A DNA stretch of 64,000 bases from Alsobacter sp045348435 (GCF_045348435.1 NZ_CP157484.1:2232001-2296000); one strand, 5' to 3'; counted from the first letter of the stretch, positions 24,781 to 32,785 are shown. Notes: generated by a model from the letters alone, not told the origin. Program-made: numbers and translations.

Positions 24781-25941
24781 ATGCGCATCGTCAAACTGCT
24801 CTTCGGCGTCGGCGTGGCCGCCGCCGCCGTGGTGGCGCTCACGCCTTCGCTGCGCCAGCGGCTGATGCCGTCGGCCGAGCGTCCCGGCGCCGCCGCCGCC
24901 GCGCCGGGCGCCTTCGCCATGCCGGTCCCGGTGGCCGAGGTGACGAAGAAGACGCTTCCGGTCCACCTGGACTATCCGGCCCGGACCGAGGCCATCCGGA
25001 CCGTCGCCCTGCAGGCGAAGGTTTCGGGCTACGTGCTTGAGCAGCTCGCCCCGGACGGCGCCGACGTGAAAGCCGGCGATCTGCTGTACCGGATCGACCC
25101 GCGCGACTACGAGGCGGCCCTCGAGCAGGCCAAGGCGCAGCTCCAGCGCGACGTCGCCGGGCTGGACTATTCCAAATCGAATCTCGATCGCGGCGAGGAG
25201 CTGGCCAAGCGCGGCTTCCTCGCCAAAGACAGCTACGACCAGCGCACCAGCTCCGTCCGACAGGGCGAGGCCGTGCTGGCCATCGGCCGCGCCGCCATCC
25301 GCACGGCCGAGCTGAACCTGGAGCGCACGTCGATCCGGGCGCCCTTCGCCGGGCGGCTCGGCCGCGACCAGGCGCCCACCGGCGCCCTCGTCAGCGCCGG
25401 CGGCGCCCCGCTGAACACGCTGGTCCAGCTCGATCCGATCTATGTGACCTTCAACCCCAGCGAAACAGACCTGGCCGCGCTCCAGAAGGCGCAGGCCTTG
25501 GGCGCGGTCGAGGCCGACGTGGTGACGCCGGGCCGCGAGACCGCCGCCCACAAGGGCAAGCTCACCTTCCTCGACAATGTCGTGGACCGGGCGACCGGGA
25601 CCATCACGGCCCGCGCCACGATCCAGAACGACGACCGCATGCTGCTGCCCGGCCAATATGTCCGGATCCGCCTGCGGGTGGGCGAGCAGCCCGACGCGCT
25701 CCTCGCCCCGCAGGTCGCCGTGGGGTCGAGCCAGCTCGGCAAGTTCGTCTATGTGGTGGGGGAGGGGAACAAGGCCGAGCAGCGGCTGGTCGCGCTCGGC
25801 CAGGTCGACGGCGAGAACGTCTCGCTCCTCAAGGGCGTGTCGGCGGGAGACCGGGTCATCGTCGGCAACCTGCAGAAGATCGGCCCCGGCTCGCCCATCC
25901 AGCCGATGCCCGCGCCCGTGAAGGCCGCTTCGGCGATGTGA
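24781..25941 (+). CDS. RND efflux periplasmic adaptor (membrane fusion protein)
   Basis: A 386-residue adaptor of the AcrA/MexA type. An uncleaved-looking N-terminal membrane anchor (MRIVKLLFGVGVAAAAVVAL) leads to a lipoyl half (VSGYVLEQLAPDGADVKAGD), an alpha-helical hairpin, the second lipoyl half (IRAPFAGRLGR) and a beta-barrel domain. No lipobox cysteine is seen, so it is not a lipoprotein. A GGAGA Shine-Dalgarno precedes the ATG. It links the permease to an outer-membrane channel. Confidence 0.93.
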   Translation: MRIVKLLFGVGVAAAAVVALTPSLRQRLMPSAERPGAAAAAPGAFAMPVPVAEVTKKTLPVHLDYPARTEAIRTVALQAKVSGYVLEQLAPDGADVKAGDLLYRIDPRDYEAALEQAKAQLQRDVAGLDYSKSNLDRGEELAKRGFLAKDSYDQRTSSVRQGEAVLAIGRAAIRTAELNLERTSIRAPFAGRLGRDQAPTGALVSAGGAPLNTLVQLDPIYVTFNPSETDLAALQKAQALGAVEADVVTPGRETAAHKGKLTFLDNVVDRATGTITARATIQNDDRMLLPGQYVRIRLRVGEQPDALLAPQVAVGSSQLGKFVYVVGEGNKAEQRLVALGQVDGENVSLLKGVSAGDRVIVGNLQKIGPGSPIQPMPAPVKAASAM

Positions 25942-25953
25942 GTCGGATCGAGC

Positions 25954-26676
25954 TCAGCGCAGGCCTGGGTCATCGGCGCCAAGGTCGTCGATGATCAGGT
26001 CGGGATCGGTCCGCAGCAGCCCCTGGGCGGTGTCCAGCACGATCGAGAGGTGCTGGCGCAGGGTGGCTTCGGCGTCGTCCGGGTCACGCGCCTTCACGGC
26101 CTCCAGGATGGCCCTGTGCTGGGCGATGAGCAGGTCGAGCGGCGTCACGTTCGGCAGGCTCAGGAAGCGGATCCGGTCGAACTGGGCCTTCTGCGTCTCG
26201 ACGATCGACCACAGGTCGCCATAGCCGAGCGTATTGGCGAAGGTCCGGTGGAACGCGTCGTCCGCGTCGGTGAACCGTCCGGGATCGCCCTCGGAAGCCT
26301 CCTGCTCGGCGATGGCGCGCTCCAGGACGGCGACCGTGTCCTGGGACACGCCCTGCGAGGCCGCCTCGCGGATGATCGCCAGCTCCAGCGCGCTGCGCAC
26401 GAAGCGGGCCCGCTTGACCGCCTTGAGCGAGATGCGGGTCACGAACGTCCCGCGCTGCGGCCACACCTCGATGAGCCCGTCGTCGACCAGCCGGACGATC
26501 GCCTCGCGGACGGGGGTGCGGCTGGTCATGAAGCGCAGGCCGAGCTCCTTTTCGGAGAGCTGCTCGCCCGGGCGCAGCCGCATGCGGACGATGTCCGACC
26601 GGACCGTCTCATAGATGGTTCCGGCGCCCGCCGGGCCTGACCCGGGCCTGTAGAGCAGAGCCTTGTTCCTCTCCAA
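25954..26676 (-). CDS. GntR-family regulator, FadR/FCD subfamily
   Basis: A 240-residue regulator with a winged helix-turn-helix at about residues 20-85 (LSEKELGLRF, SRTPVREAIVRLVDDGLIEV) and an FCD domain behind it. The start appears to be TTG: GGGAGG lies just upstream, and the next in-frame ATG falls inside the DNA-binding domain. It is divergent from the amino-acid ABC operon, with a clear palindrome between them, so it most likely represses that importer. Confidence 0.87.
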   Translation of the reverse strand: MERNKALLYRPGSGPAGAGTIYETVRSDIVRMRLRPGEQLSEKELGLRFMTSRTPVREAIVRLVDDGLIEVWPQRGTFVTRISLKAVKRARFVRSALELAIIREAASQGVSQDTVAVLERAIAEQEASEGDPGRFTDADDAFHRTFANTLGYGDLWSIVETQKAQFDRIRFLSLPNVTPLDLLIAQHRAILEAVKARDPDDAEATLRQHLSIVLDTAQGLLRTDPDLIIDDLGADDPGLR

Positions 26677-26715
26677 GGGACCTCCCGCGATGCTGGCGCC
26701 GGCGCAGCGGCGTTC

Positions 26716-26744
26716 TTGACAGCGTCAGGCTAGCATACAAGTAT
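26716..26744 (+). promoter_or_regulatory. Candidate promoter of the amino-acid ABC operon
   Basis: A perfect TTGACA (26716-26721) is followed after 17 bases by AAGTAT, a weak -10 that lies within the GntR palindrome. The overlap would let the regulator block polymerase. Confidence 0.4.
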
Positions 26745-26746
26745 GC
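26733..26746. promoter_or_regulatory. Probable GntR operator
   Basis: GCATAC-AA-GTATGC is an inverted repeat with perfect 6-bp arms. ATAC/GTAT half-sites close together are typical for FCD-type GntR proteins. It lies 57 nt before the GntR gene and 83 nt before the binding-protein gene. Confidence 0.6.
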
Positions 26747-26828
26747 CGCGAACCTGTCGACGTACTAGCGTCAAGGTTACGTTTCGAGCGCAGCCGCAGA
26801 TCCGCGCCGCAAAAAGGGAGGACGATCG

Positions 26829-27668
26829 ATGCCGTCACTGACGAACCGCGCCAACATGCTGGCCGCCGCCTCGTGGCTGGCGCTCGCCCCGCTCGCCGTC
26901 CCGGCGATGGCGCAGGACGCCGTTCCGACCAACAGCCCGCGTGTCCAGGCCATCCAGAAATCCGGCGTGCTGCGCGTCGGCGTGCTCGCCAATCCGCCCT
27001 GGCTGGTGGAGAACACCACCGGCGGCGGCGAACAGTGGTCCGGCCCCGGATGGACCCTCGCCAAGGAATACGCCAAGCTCCTCGGCGTGAAGCTGCAGCC
27101 GGTGCCGGTCTCGCACGAGACGAAGGTCCCGGTGCTCGCCTCCAACCAGGTCGACATGACGATCTCGCCGCTCTCGGTCACGCCCGAGCGGCTTAAGGTG
27201 ATCGACTTCATCACCTATGCGTCGACGAGCCTGTGCGTCTTCGGCCGGGCCGACAATGCGAAGGTCGCCAACGCCAAGAGCATCGACGACTTCAACAAGG
27301 AAGGCGTCGTGGTCGCCTACTACACCGGCGGCGGCGAGGAGCACTGGGTCAAGACCCGCTTCCCGAACGCCACGCTGCGCGGCGTCTCGACCGCCGGCAC
27401 GGCTGCGCCGGTCGAGGAGATCATGGCCAAGCGCGCCGACGTCACCCCGATCAACCGGATCCCGTGGGTGGCGCTCAACAAGAAGGTCAAGGGCCTCAAG
27501 GCCCTGCCGGACGGCAACAATTGCCAGGACAGCAAGGAGATGGGCACCGACATCGGGTCGGCCATCGACAAGAACCAGCCGGAGTTCCTCGCCTGGCTGA
27601 AGAGCGTCGAGGCGCGGATGCAGAAGGACCTCACGGCCGAAGAAACCGCCATGATCGAGAAGATGTGA
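26829..27668 (+). CDS. Amino-acid ABC transporter binding protein (family 3)
   Basis: A 279-residue periplasmic binding protein. The signal peptide (MPSLTNRANMLAAASWLALA, cleavage after VPAMAQ) precedes SBP_bac_3 landmarks: LRVGVLANPPW, VDMTISPLSVTPERLKVIDF and YASTSLCVFG. A strong AGGGAGGA Shine-Dalgarno is present. It feeds the two HisMQ-like permeases downstream. The ligand class is a polar amino acid or a similar small acid; which one cannot be read from the sequence. Confidence 0.9.
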   Translation: MPSLTNRANMLAAASWLALAPLAVPAMAQDAVPTNSPRVQAIQKSGVLRVGVLANPPWLVENTTGGGEQWSGPGWTLAKEYAKLLGVKLQPVPVSHETKVPVLASNQVDMTISPLSVTPERLKVIDFITYASTSLCVFGRADNAKVANAKSIDDFNKEGVVVAYYTGGGEEHWVKTRFPNATLRGVSTAGTAAPVEEIMAKRADVTPINRIPWVALNKKVKGLKALPDGNNCQDSKEMGTDIGSAIDKNQPEFLAWLKSVEARMQKDLTAEETAMIEKM

Positions 27669-27707
27669 CCCTTTACGGTCAGGACCCGTGATCGACGCTG
27701 GGCCGCC

Positions 27708-28373
27708 ATGGAGCTGGACTTCTCACCCCTTCTGGACAGCTGGCGCTTCCTGGCGTCAGGCCTCCTGCTGACCATCCTGCTCTCGGTCGCGGCCGTGGCG
27801 TGCAGCTTCGCCCTCGGGCTCGCGGTCGGGCTGGGGCGGCTCTACGGGCCCGCATGGCTGCGCATCCCGCTGGTGTTCTACATCGACTCGATGCGCGCCA
27901 TTCCGGTCTTCGTGGTGCTGGTCTGGATCTATTTCGCGGTTCCCATCCTCACCGGGCACAGCTTCGCGCCGTTCTGGGCGGCCCTGACCGGCATCACGAT
28001 CCACGTCGCCGCCTATGTGGCGGAGATCGTGCGCGCCGGCCTGACCTCGATCCGCAAGGGCCAGACCCAGGCCGCCCTGGCGCTGGGCATGTCGGGTCCG
28101 CAGATCCTCCGCGTCATCCTGCTCCCCCAGGCCATCGTGCGCATGCTGCCGGCCTTCGGCTCGATCGTGTCGGTCACCATCAAGGACACGGCCATCGCGG
28201 CCGTCATCGCCGTGCCCGAGCTGATGCGCCAGGCCGAGACCGTGGCGGGCCAGAGCTACCGGCCCATCGAGATCTTCACGACCGTGATGGTGATCTATTT
28301 CATCCTGATCTTCCCGGTGACGCGCCTCATCGACCGGTTCTACGGCCGCGTCGCGCATCTGGGCCGGTCATGA
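27708..28373 (+). CDS. Polar amino-acid ABC permease
   Basis: A 221-residue HisM/GlnP-type permease. It has about five membrane segments and the PAAT-family sequence around AYVAEIVRAGLTSIRKGQTQAA, which includes the ATPase-docking EAA loop (ALALGMSGPQILRVILLPQA). It starts 39 nt after the binding-protein gene and overlaps the second permease by ATGA. The two permeases should form the membrane heterodimer. Confidence 0.92.
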   Translation: MELDFSPLLDSWRFLASGLLLTILLSVAAVACSFALGLAVGLGRLYGPAWLRIPLVFYIDSMRAIPVFVVLVWIYFAVPILTGHSFAPFWAALTGITIHVAAYVAEIVRAGLTSIRKGQTQAALALGMSGPQILRVILLPQAIVRMLPAFGSIVSVTIKDTAIAAVIAVPELMRQAETVAGQSYRPIEIFTTVMVIYFILIFPVTRLIDRFYGRVAHLGRS

Positions 28374-29029
28374 GCCTCGATTGGTCGATCGTCTGGACCA
28401 GCCGCTGGCTGCTCCTGGAAGGCGCACTGGTCACCATCCTGCTGACGGCGCTGACCATGGCGATCTCGGTGCCTGGCGGTATCGTGCTGGCGCTGATGCG
28501 CGGCTCGCGCTTCCGACCCCTGGCCCTGTTCGCGACGGGCTTCGTCGAGCTTTTCCGCAACCTGCCGCTGCTGCTGCTGGTCTATTGGGCGTTTTACGTC
28601 ATGCCCGTGCTGACGGGGCTCGGCCTTTCGCCCTTCGTGACCGGGCTCGTCGCGCTCTGCCTCAACGTCTCGGCCTACAACTCCGAAACATTCCGATCGG
28701 GCATCAACTCCATCCGCAAGGGACAGACCGAGGCGGGGCTGGCGCTCGGCATGAGCAAGGTCCAGGTCTTCCGCGAGATCGTGCTGCCGCAGGCCTGGCG
28801 CCGGGTCCTGCCCGTGCTCGCCAGCACCTGGGTGTCGCTGTTCAAGGACACGTCGCTGGTGTCGGTCATCGCCGTCGGCGAACTCGCCCACACCGCCATG
28901 CAGATCCGGTCGCAGAGTTTCCGCGTGCTGGAGATGTTGACCGCCATGGCCGGCCTCTACTGGCTGATGGGCTATCCGCAGGCCAAGCTCGTGGACTGGA
29001 TCCACCGCACATACGGAGCGCGGGAATGA
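28370..29029 (+). CDS. Polar amino-acid ABC permease, second subunit
   Basis: A 219-residue paralogue of the preceding permease, with the same EAA loop (GINSIRKGQTEAGLALGMSK) and a leading amphipathic segment (MSLDWSIVWTSRWLLLEGAL). The start is fixed by the ATGA overlap; the stop overlaps the ATPase start in the same way. Membrane topology is again about five helices. Confidence 0.92.
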   Translation: MSLDWSIVWTSRWLLLEGALVTILLTALTMAISVPGGIVLALMRGSRFRPLALFATGFVELFRNLPLLLLVYWAFYVMPVLTGLGLSPFVTGLVALCLNVSAYNSETFRSGINSIRKGQTEAGLALGMSKVQVFREIVLPQAWRRVLPVLASTWVSLFKDTSLVSVIAVGELAHTAMQIRSQSFRVLEMLTAMAGLYWLMGYPQAKLVDWIHRTYGARE

Positions 29030-29796
29030 CCGCCAGCACCCGCAAGAACGCCGACCAGGCGCCGATGCTCGCCTACCGGGACGTGCGCAAGCGCTACGGG
29101 ACTTTCACGGCGTTGGCCGGAGTGTCCCTGCACGTCAATCCGGGGGAGGTGGTCTGCCTCATCGGCCCGTCCGGCTCGGGCAAGTCGACGCTGCTGCGCT
29201 GCTCGAACGGTCTGGAGACCATCGACGGCGGAGAGGTGCTGTTCGAAGGCAAGCCGCTGCCCAAGAGCGACGGCGAGATGCGGCTCGTTCGCCAGCGCAT
29301 GGGCATGGTGTTTCAGAACTTCGAGCTCTTCCCGCACAAGACGGCGCTGGAGAATGTCGCGACCGGCCTCATTACTGTGCGCAAGATGAAGGCCGAGGAG
29401 GCGAACCGCCGCGCCGAGGCGCTGCTCGCCAAGGTGGGCCTCGCCGACAAGACCGCCAACTATCCCAGCAACCTGTCCGGGGGCCAGCAGCAGCGCGTCG
29501 CCATTGCGCGCGCCCTCGCGATGGAGCCCCACGTGATGCTCTTCGACGAGCCCACCTCGGCGCTCGATCCGGAGACGGTCGGCGAGGTGCTCAACGTCAT
29601 GCGCCAGCTCGCCCGCGAGGGCATGACCATGATCGTGGTGACCCACGAGATGAGCTTCGCCCGCCGCGTGGCCAACTGGGTGGTCGTGTTCGAGAAGGGC
29701 GAGGTTCTGGAGGAGGGGCCGCCCTCCCAGATTTTCGACGCCCCGCAAAAGGACCGCACCCGCGATTTCCTCAGCCATCTCGGCTGGGACGGCTGA
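29026..29796 (+). CDS. Polar amino-acid ABC ATPase (GlnQ/HisP-like)
   Basis: A 256-residue ATPase with Walker A GPSGSGKS (47-54), the signature LSGGQQQRVAIARAL, Walker B VMLFDEPTSALDPE and the switch histidine in VVTHEM. The length and the DPE after Walker B are typical of GlnQ/HisP. It is the last gene of the four-gene importer operon. Confidence 0.94.
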   Translation: MTASTRKNADQAPMLAYRDVRKRYGTFTALAGVSLHVNPGEVVCLIGPSGSGKSTLLRCSNGLETIDGGEVLFEGKPLPKSDGEMRLVRQRMGMVFQNFELFPHKTALENVATGLITVRKMKAEEANRRAEALLAKVGLADKTANYPSNLSGGQQQRVAIARALAMEPHVMLFDEPTSALDPETVGEVLNVMRQLAREGMTMIVVTHEMSFARRVANWVVVFEKGEVLEEGPPSQIFDAPQKDRTRDFLSHLGWDG

Positions 29797-29829
29797 TCCG
29801 TCCCGCCGCGGCGCGGCGAGCGGCCGGCG

Positions 29830-30480
29830 TCACGCGTCCGGCGTGAAGTCCGGCGAGACCGGGATCGCCATCTTTCCTTCGATGGGCGTCGCGGCCGCGC
29901 CTTGCGTTGCGATCGCGTGCAGCACGAGCTTGGCGGCGAAGAAGCGGAAGCGCAGGCCGCCGCCATGCCCATCGCCTCCGAAACCGCCCCCGTGGCCCAT
30001 CGGCGGTCCATGCGGGCGGGGTCCGCTGATGCGCTCGCGCGTCACCACCGCGAACGGGACCGAGGCGGCGAAGAGCAGCCGCGCGCCGGCCCCGTCCCGG
30101 CGCAGGATGTCGAACCGTACAGAGGCTCCGCCCGCGCCCATCTCCAGGGTCAAGGCCCCGATCTCCAGGCGTCCGGAGACGTGGACAGGTTCGTGCGCCT
30201 GCAGAAGGAGCCCACAGAACAGCCACGCGCCGCCGTCGCCTCGGATCCAGAGGCGACCCAGCCGGGTCTCGTCGGAGTTGCGCCGGCTTTCGATCCCCAG
30301 CGCCAGCAGGGCCGCCCGATAGGCGTCGTCGCCGTTCTCCTGTCCGGCCAGTCGCCCGGTCGGCGAAAGGACGGCGAGATCCTCGACGCGGGGAGGGGGA
30401 CGCCGGACGGGGCGCCCCGCGACGACGAAGCCGAGGCCTTCGAGCAGATCCTCGGGCGCCGGCCCGCCCGCGGCGCTCAT
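29830..30480 (-). CDS. Protein of unknown function, glycine-rich loop
   Basis: A 216-residue protein that I do not recognise. The sequence looks like a beta-rich globular domain: alternating hydrophobic segments such as VHVSGRLEIGALTLEMG and RLLFAASVPFAVVTRERI. A flexible Gly/His/Pro-rich loop (PMGHGGGFGGDGHGGG) lies near residue 170 and could bind metal. There is no signal peptide or membrane helix. Its ATG overlaps the stop of a 33-codon ORF (ATGA), so the two are translated as a pair. Transcription probably starts at the CRP-like promoter upstream. Confidence 0.65.
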   Translation of the reverse strand: MSAAGGPAPEDLLEGLGFVVAGRPVRRPPPRVEDLAVLSPTGRLAGQENGDDAYRAALLALGIESRRNSDETRLGRLWIRGDGGAWLFCGLLLQAHEPVHVSGRLEIGALTLEMGAGGASVRFDILRRDGAGARLLFAASVPFAVVTRERISGPRPHGPPMGHGGGFGGDGHGGGLRFRFFAAKLVLHAIATQGAAATPIEGKMAIPVSPDFTPDA

Positions 30481-30578
30481 CTCCGCGTCCGCAAAAGCAG
30501 GCTGTCGAGAGCAGCCGGAAGCCAGACATGGTCCAAGACGCCGGCTTGGGCGAGAGCATCCTTGAGAGTCGTGGCCAT
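30477..30578 (-). CDS. 33-residue small protein, coupled to the unknown gene
   Basis: A short ORF encoding MATTLKDALAQAGVLDHV and then a leucine-rich Arg-ending tail (33 residues). Evidence that it is real: a strong GGAGG Shine-Dalgarno five bases before the ATG, and an ATGA overlap with the 216-residue gene. It could be a functional microprotein or a translational leader. The peptide is amphipathic and not a signal sequence. No family is recognised. Confidence 0.6.
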   Translation of the reverse strand: MATTLKDALAQAGVLDHVWLPAALDSLLLRTRR

Positions 30579-30678
30579 GTCGACCTCCGCTCGGTCGGGT
30601 CCTCGATGTCGCATCGCCGCGCCGTCGCGCGCAGGGGTGAAGGAGAGCGCACGGCTGGAGCGTGACCGCGCATCCAGG

Positions 30679-30684
30679 ATCATA
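30679..30684 (-). promoter_or_regulatory. -10 element (TATGAT) of the small-ORF operon
   Basis: TATGAT on the minus strand matches five of six consensus bases. Transcription would start near 30672, about 94 nt before the 33-codon ORF. No good -35 stands 17 bp upstream; instead the CRP-like site is centred about 41 bp before the start, as in activator-dependent class II promoters. Confidence 0.45.
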
Positions 30685-30704
30685 GGCCTGCCCAGGCTCA
30701 GGCG

Positions 30705-30720
30705 TGTGAAGAGGTTCACA
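30705..30720. promoter_or_regulatory. CRP-family binding site
   Basis: TGTGA-AGAGGT-TCACA is an exact match to the TGTGA-N6-TCACA consensus of CRP proteins, and extends one base further on each arm (TGTGAA/TTCACA). Its centre is about 41 bp upstream of the predicted minus-strand start. Confidence 0.6.
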
Positions 30721-30741
30721 TAGGCCCCTCTTTCGGAGCCC

Positions 30742-30791
30742 AGGTCCTTTCGGCGCCAAGGTCCTTTCGGCGCTCAGGTCCTTTCGGCGCC
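30742..30791. repeat. 17-bp tandem repeat, three copies
   Basis: GGTCCTTTCGGCGC recurs at 30743, 30760 and 30777 with a strict 17-bp period and only small changes between copies. A degraded copy (GGCCCCTCTTTCGGAGCC) precedes them. A 17-bp period is not a whole number of helical turns. The array abuts the CRP-like site. Confidence 0.75.
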
Positions 30792-30935
30792 GAAGCGGGC
30801 GCCGAGCTTGCGCTTCCGGACGCAACGCGCGTCGGCCCGTTCGGGTCGGAACCCGGTCGGGGGATGCAAGGTTGTCACGCCCGAATGACGATCGGCTCGC
30901 CAGGGCAGGGGCCCGAGACCGGGGAGGGGGACAGC

Positions 30936-31199
30936 ATGGACAACGATCTCGAAGTCCGCATTCGCGAGCGAGCCTACGAGCTCTGGACCCAGGAGGGCCG
31001 CCCGCACGGGCGCGAGCGGGATCACTGGGACCAGGCCCGGCGCGAGCTCACCACGCCGGGAGGCGACGCGGTCGCGGCGACCGAAGCGAAGCGGGAATCC
31101 GCCGTGGCGGAGCAGGCCGCCGGCCGCGGCCGCAAACGCGCCAAGGCGCCGGGCTCGACGCCCGCCGAGGCGGCCGCCACCGTGAAAACCAAGCGCTGA
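30936..31199 (+). CDS. DUF2934 protein
   Basis: An 87-residue cytoplasmic protein. The N-terminal third (VRIRERAYELWTQEGRPHG, then HWDQARREL) is the DUF2934 motif, a short helical segment widespread in Rhizobiales. The remainder is a disordered Ala/Lys/Arg-rich tail ending in TVKTKR. A GGGGAGGGGG Shine-Dalgarno precedes the chosen ATG; an in-frame ATG 24 codons earlier lacks one. Function is unknown. It converges on the next gene with only 6 bp between stops. Confidence 0.85.
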   Translation: MDNDLEVRIRERAYELWTQEGRPHGRERDHWDQARRELTTPGGDAVAATEAKRESAVAEQAAGRGRKRAKAPGSTPAEAAATVKTKR

Positions 31200-31205
31200 A
31201 CGCCG

Positions 31206-32090
31206 TCAGGGCGCGGGCGTGGCGCTCGGCTCGCCGGGCGCCGCGACGATCTCGAGCGTGGGCTTGCTGAAGGGGAGGAGCGGCACGCCCGCCTCCTCCA
31301 GGACGCGCCTGATCTCGTCGCCGCGACGGTCCAGGACGCCCTGAATCTCTCGCCGCGCCTCCAGATCGCTGCGCCGGACTCCCATTGCGATTTCAAAGGT
31401 GAAGCGCAGCGGCGCGAACCGGGCTTCCTCCGGGATGGCGCTCACCCGCAGGGGAACGCCTGAGCCCCGCGCCGTGGGGCCAGCCAGCGGGCCCCACGCG
31501 ATGGCTACGTCGACGTCGCCCCGCGCCACCGCCTCGATCAGGCGCTGCGGCGGGGCGTTCTGGCTGTAGTCGCCATAGATCGGGTATCCCACCACGTTGC
31601 CGATCACGCCCAGCTGCGCCAGCGCATGGGCGGGCGGCGGGTTGGCGCCTCCGTCGCCGATGAGGTGGACGCCGATCCTGAGCGTCTTCAGGCGCGGATC
31701 GTCGAGCGAGGCGAGGTCGAGCTGGCGGTCCGCCCGCGTCACGAAGACGTAGCTCGAGCGATAATAGGGCCGCGTCCGCAGCGCCAGGTCGAAGCGGTGC
31801 GCCGGGACGCCGATCACCACGTCGCAGGCGCCCGCCATCAGCGTATTGCGCATGAAACCGCGCCGTTGCGCCCACCAGGCGTATTCCAGGGGACGCCCGA
31901 GATCCGCGGCGACGATGCGCGCGATGGCGTTCTCGAAGCCCGAGCCGTCCGCATGCGAGAAGGGGAGGTTGTTGGGGTCCGCGCACACCCGCAAGGCCGG
32001 CGTCTGCGCCACCGGCGCGCTTGCCGAGAACAGGGCGACGAACGCCAGCGAAATGATTCCCAGGACCAGGGCGGGACGCTGGGCCGGCAT
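31206..32090 (-). CDS. MoxJ/XoxJ-like periplasmic binding protein
   Basis: A 294-residue protein of the quinoprotein-dehydrogenase-associated group of family 3 binding proteins. After a signal peptide (cleavage near APVAQ) come the diagnostic blocks LRVCADPNNLPFS, GFENAIARIVAADLG, YAWWAQRRGFMRNTL, CDVVIGVP and TRPYYRSSYVFV. MoxJ and XoxJ help assemble PQQ methanol dehydrogenases in the periplasm. No dehydrogenase, cytochrome cL or PQQ gene is in this window, so this copy is an orphan here. Its real partner is unknown. Confidence 0.85.
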   Translation of the reverse strand: MPAQRPALVLGIISLAFVALFSASAPVAQTPALRVCADPNNLPFSHADGSGFENAIARIVAADLGRPLEYAWWAQRRGFMRNTLMAGACDVVIGVPAHRFDLALRTRPYYRSSYVFVTRADRQLDLASLDDPRLKTLRIGVHLIGDGGANPPPAHALAQLGVIGNVVGYPIYGDYSQNAPPQRLIEAVARGDVDVAIAWGPLAGPTARGSGVPLRVSAIPEEARFAPLRFTFEIAMGVRRSDLEARREIQGVLDRRGDEIRRVLEEAGVPLLPFSKPTLEIVAAPGEPSATPAP

Positions 32091-32142
32091 GGCGCATCCT
32101 CAAGTGCGGCGTCGAAGCCGGATGGGCTCCGACGGCCTGTCT

Positions 32143-32172
32143 TGCAACGCCGAAATCGCCAGCCGCGTTGCA
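32143..32172. promoter_or_regulatory. Inverted repeat in the XoxJ/GNAT intergenic region
   Basis: TGCAACGC-N14-GCGTTGCA has two perfect 8-bp arms, 53 nt before the XoxJ-like start and 107 nt before the GNAT start. It could be an operator for a divergent pair or an RNA stem. A second, tighter GC hairpin (CTCGCGG/CCGCGAG) lies 20 bp further. Confidence 0.4.
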
Positions 32173-32278
32173 TCAGGGGCGCACTTTGCTCTCGCGGAGC
32201 CCCGCGAGGGGTTGCCTGGCCGGCGTCGCTGGAGAGAATGGGCGACCACAGACCGCGTCGCCCCCGGACCGGGAAACC

Positions 32279-32785
32279 ATGTCAGTCCGCCACTCCACCC
32301 TGATCACCCCGGCCTCGAGCGACGCGGATATGGACGCCGTCCGCGCGCTGTTTGGCGAGTACATCGCCAGCCTCGGCGTGGATCTCGCCTTCCAGGGCGT
32401 CGAAGCCGAGCTGGCCGGCCTGCCCGGCCCCTACGCCCCGCCGCGCGGCGCGCTCCTGATCGCCCGCACCGGCGAGGGCGAGCCCGTGGGCTGCGTCGGC
32501 TTGCGGCCGTTGCGGGAGCAGGGGGTCTGCGAGATCAAGCGGCTCTATGTTCGGCCCCAGGCGCGCGGCCAGGACCTTGGCCGACGCCTGGCGCTGGCCG
32601 TCATCGCAGCCGCGCGCGCCGCCGGCTTCGCCCGCATGCGGCTGGACACGCTGGCGCCGATGCGCTCCGCCCAGGCGCTCTACGCCTCGCTGGGCTTCCA
32701 GCCCACGCCCGCCTATTACGACAACCCGCTGCCCGGAACCCAATACATGGCGCTGGATCTGGACGGGACGCTCCAGTCCTCGTAA
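32279..32785 (+). CDS. GNAT-family N-acetyltransferase
   Basis: A 168-residue acetyl-CoA-dependent acyltransferase. The GNAT core is visible: the beta4 strand EIKRLYVRPQ, the CoA pyrophosphate loop QARGQDLGRRLA, and the C-terminal ALYASLGFQPTPAYYDNP block. The substrate is unknown. It lies 57 bp upstream of aroQ on the same strand and may be co-transcribed with it. Confidence 0.85.
   Translation: MSVRHSTLITPASSDADMDAVRALFGEYIASLGVDLAFQGVEAELAGLPGPYAPPRGALLIARTGEGEPVGCVGLRPLREQGVCEIKRLYVRPQARGQDLGRRLALAVIAAARAAGFARMRLDTLAPMRSAQALYASLGFQPTPAYYDNPLPGTQYMALDLDGTLQSS

Larger units (their letters stand above)
30579..30935. other. 357-bp non-coding region with promoter elements and repeats
   Basis: The gap between the 33-codon ORF (minus) and the DUF2934 gene (plus) has no convincing gene. 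It holds, from left to right, a TATGAT -10 on the minus strand, a CRP-like palindrome, and a three-copy tandem repeat with a degraded fourth copy. The last 140 bp before DUF2934 show nothing but a G-rich Shine-Dalgarno. Confidence 0.6.
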
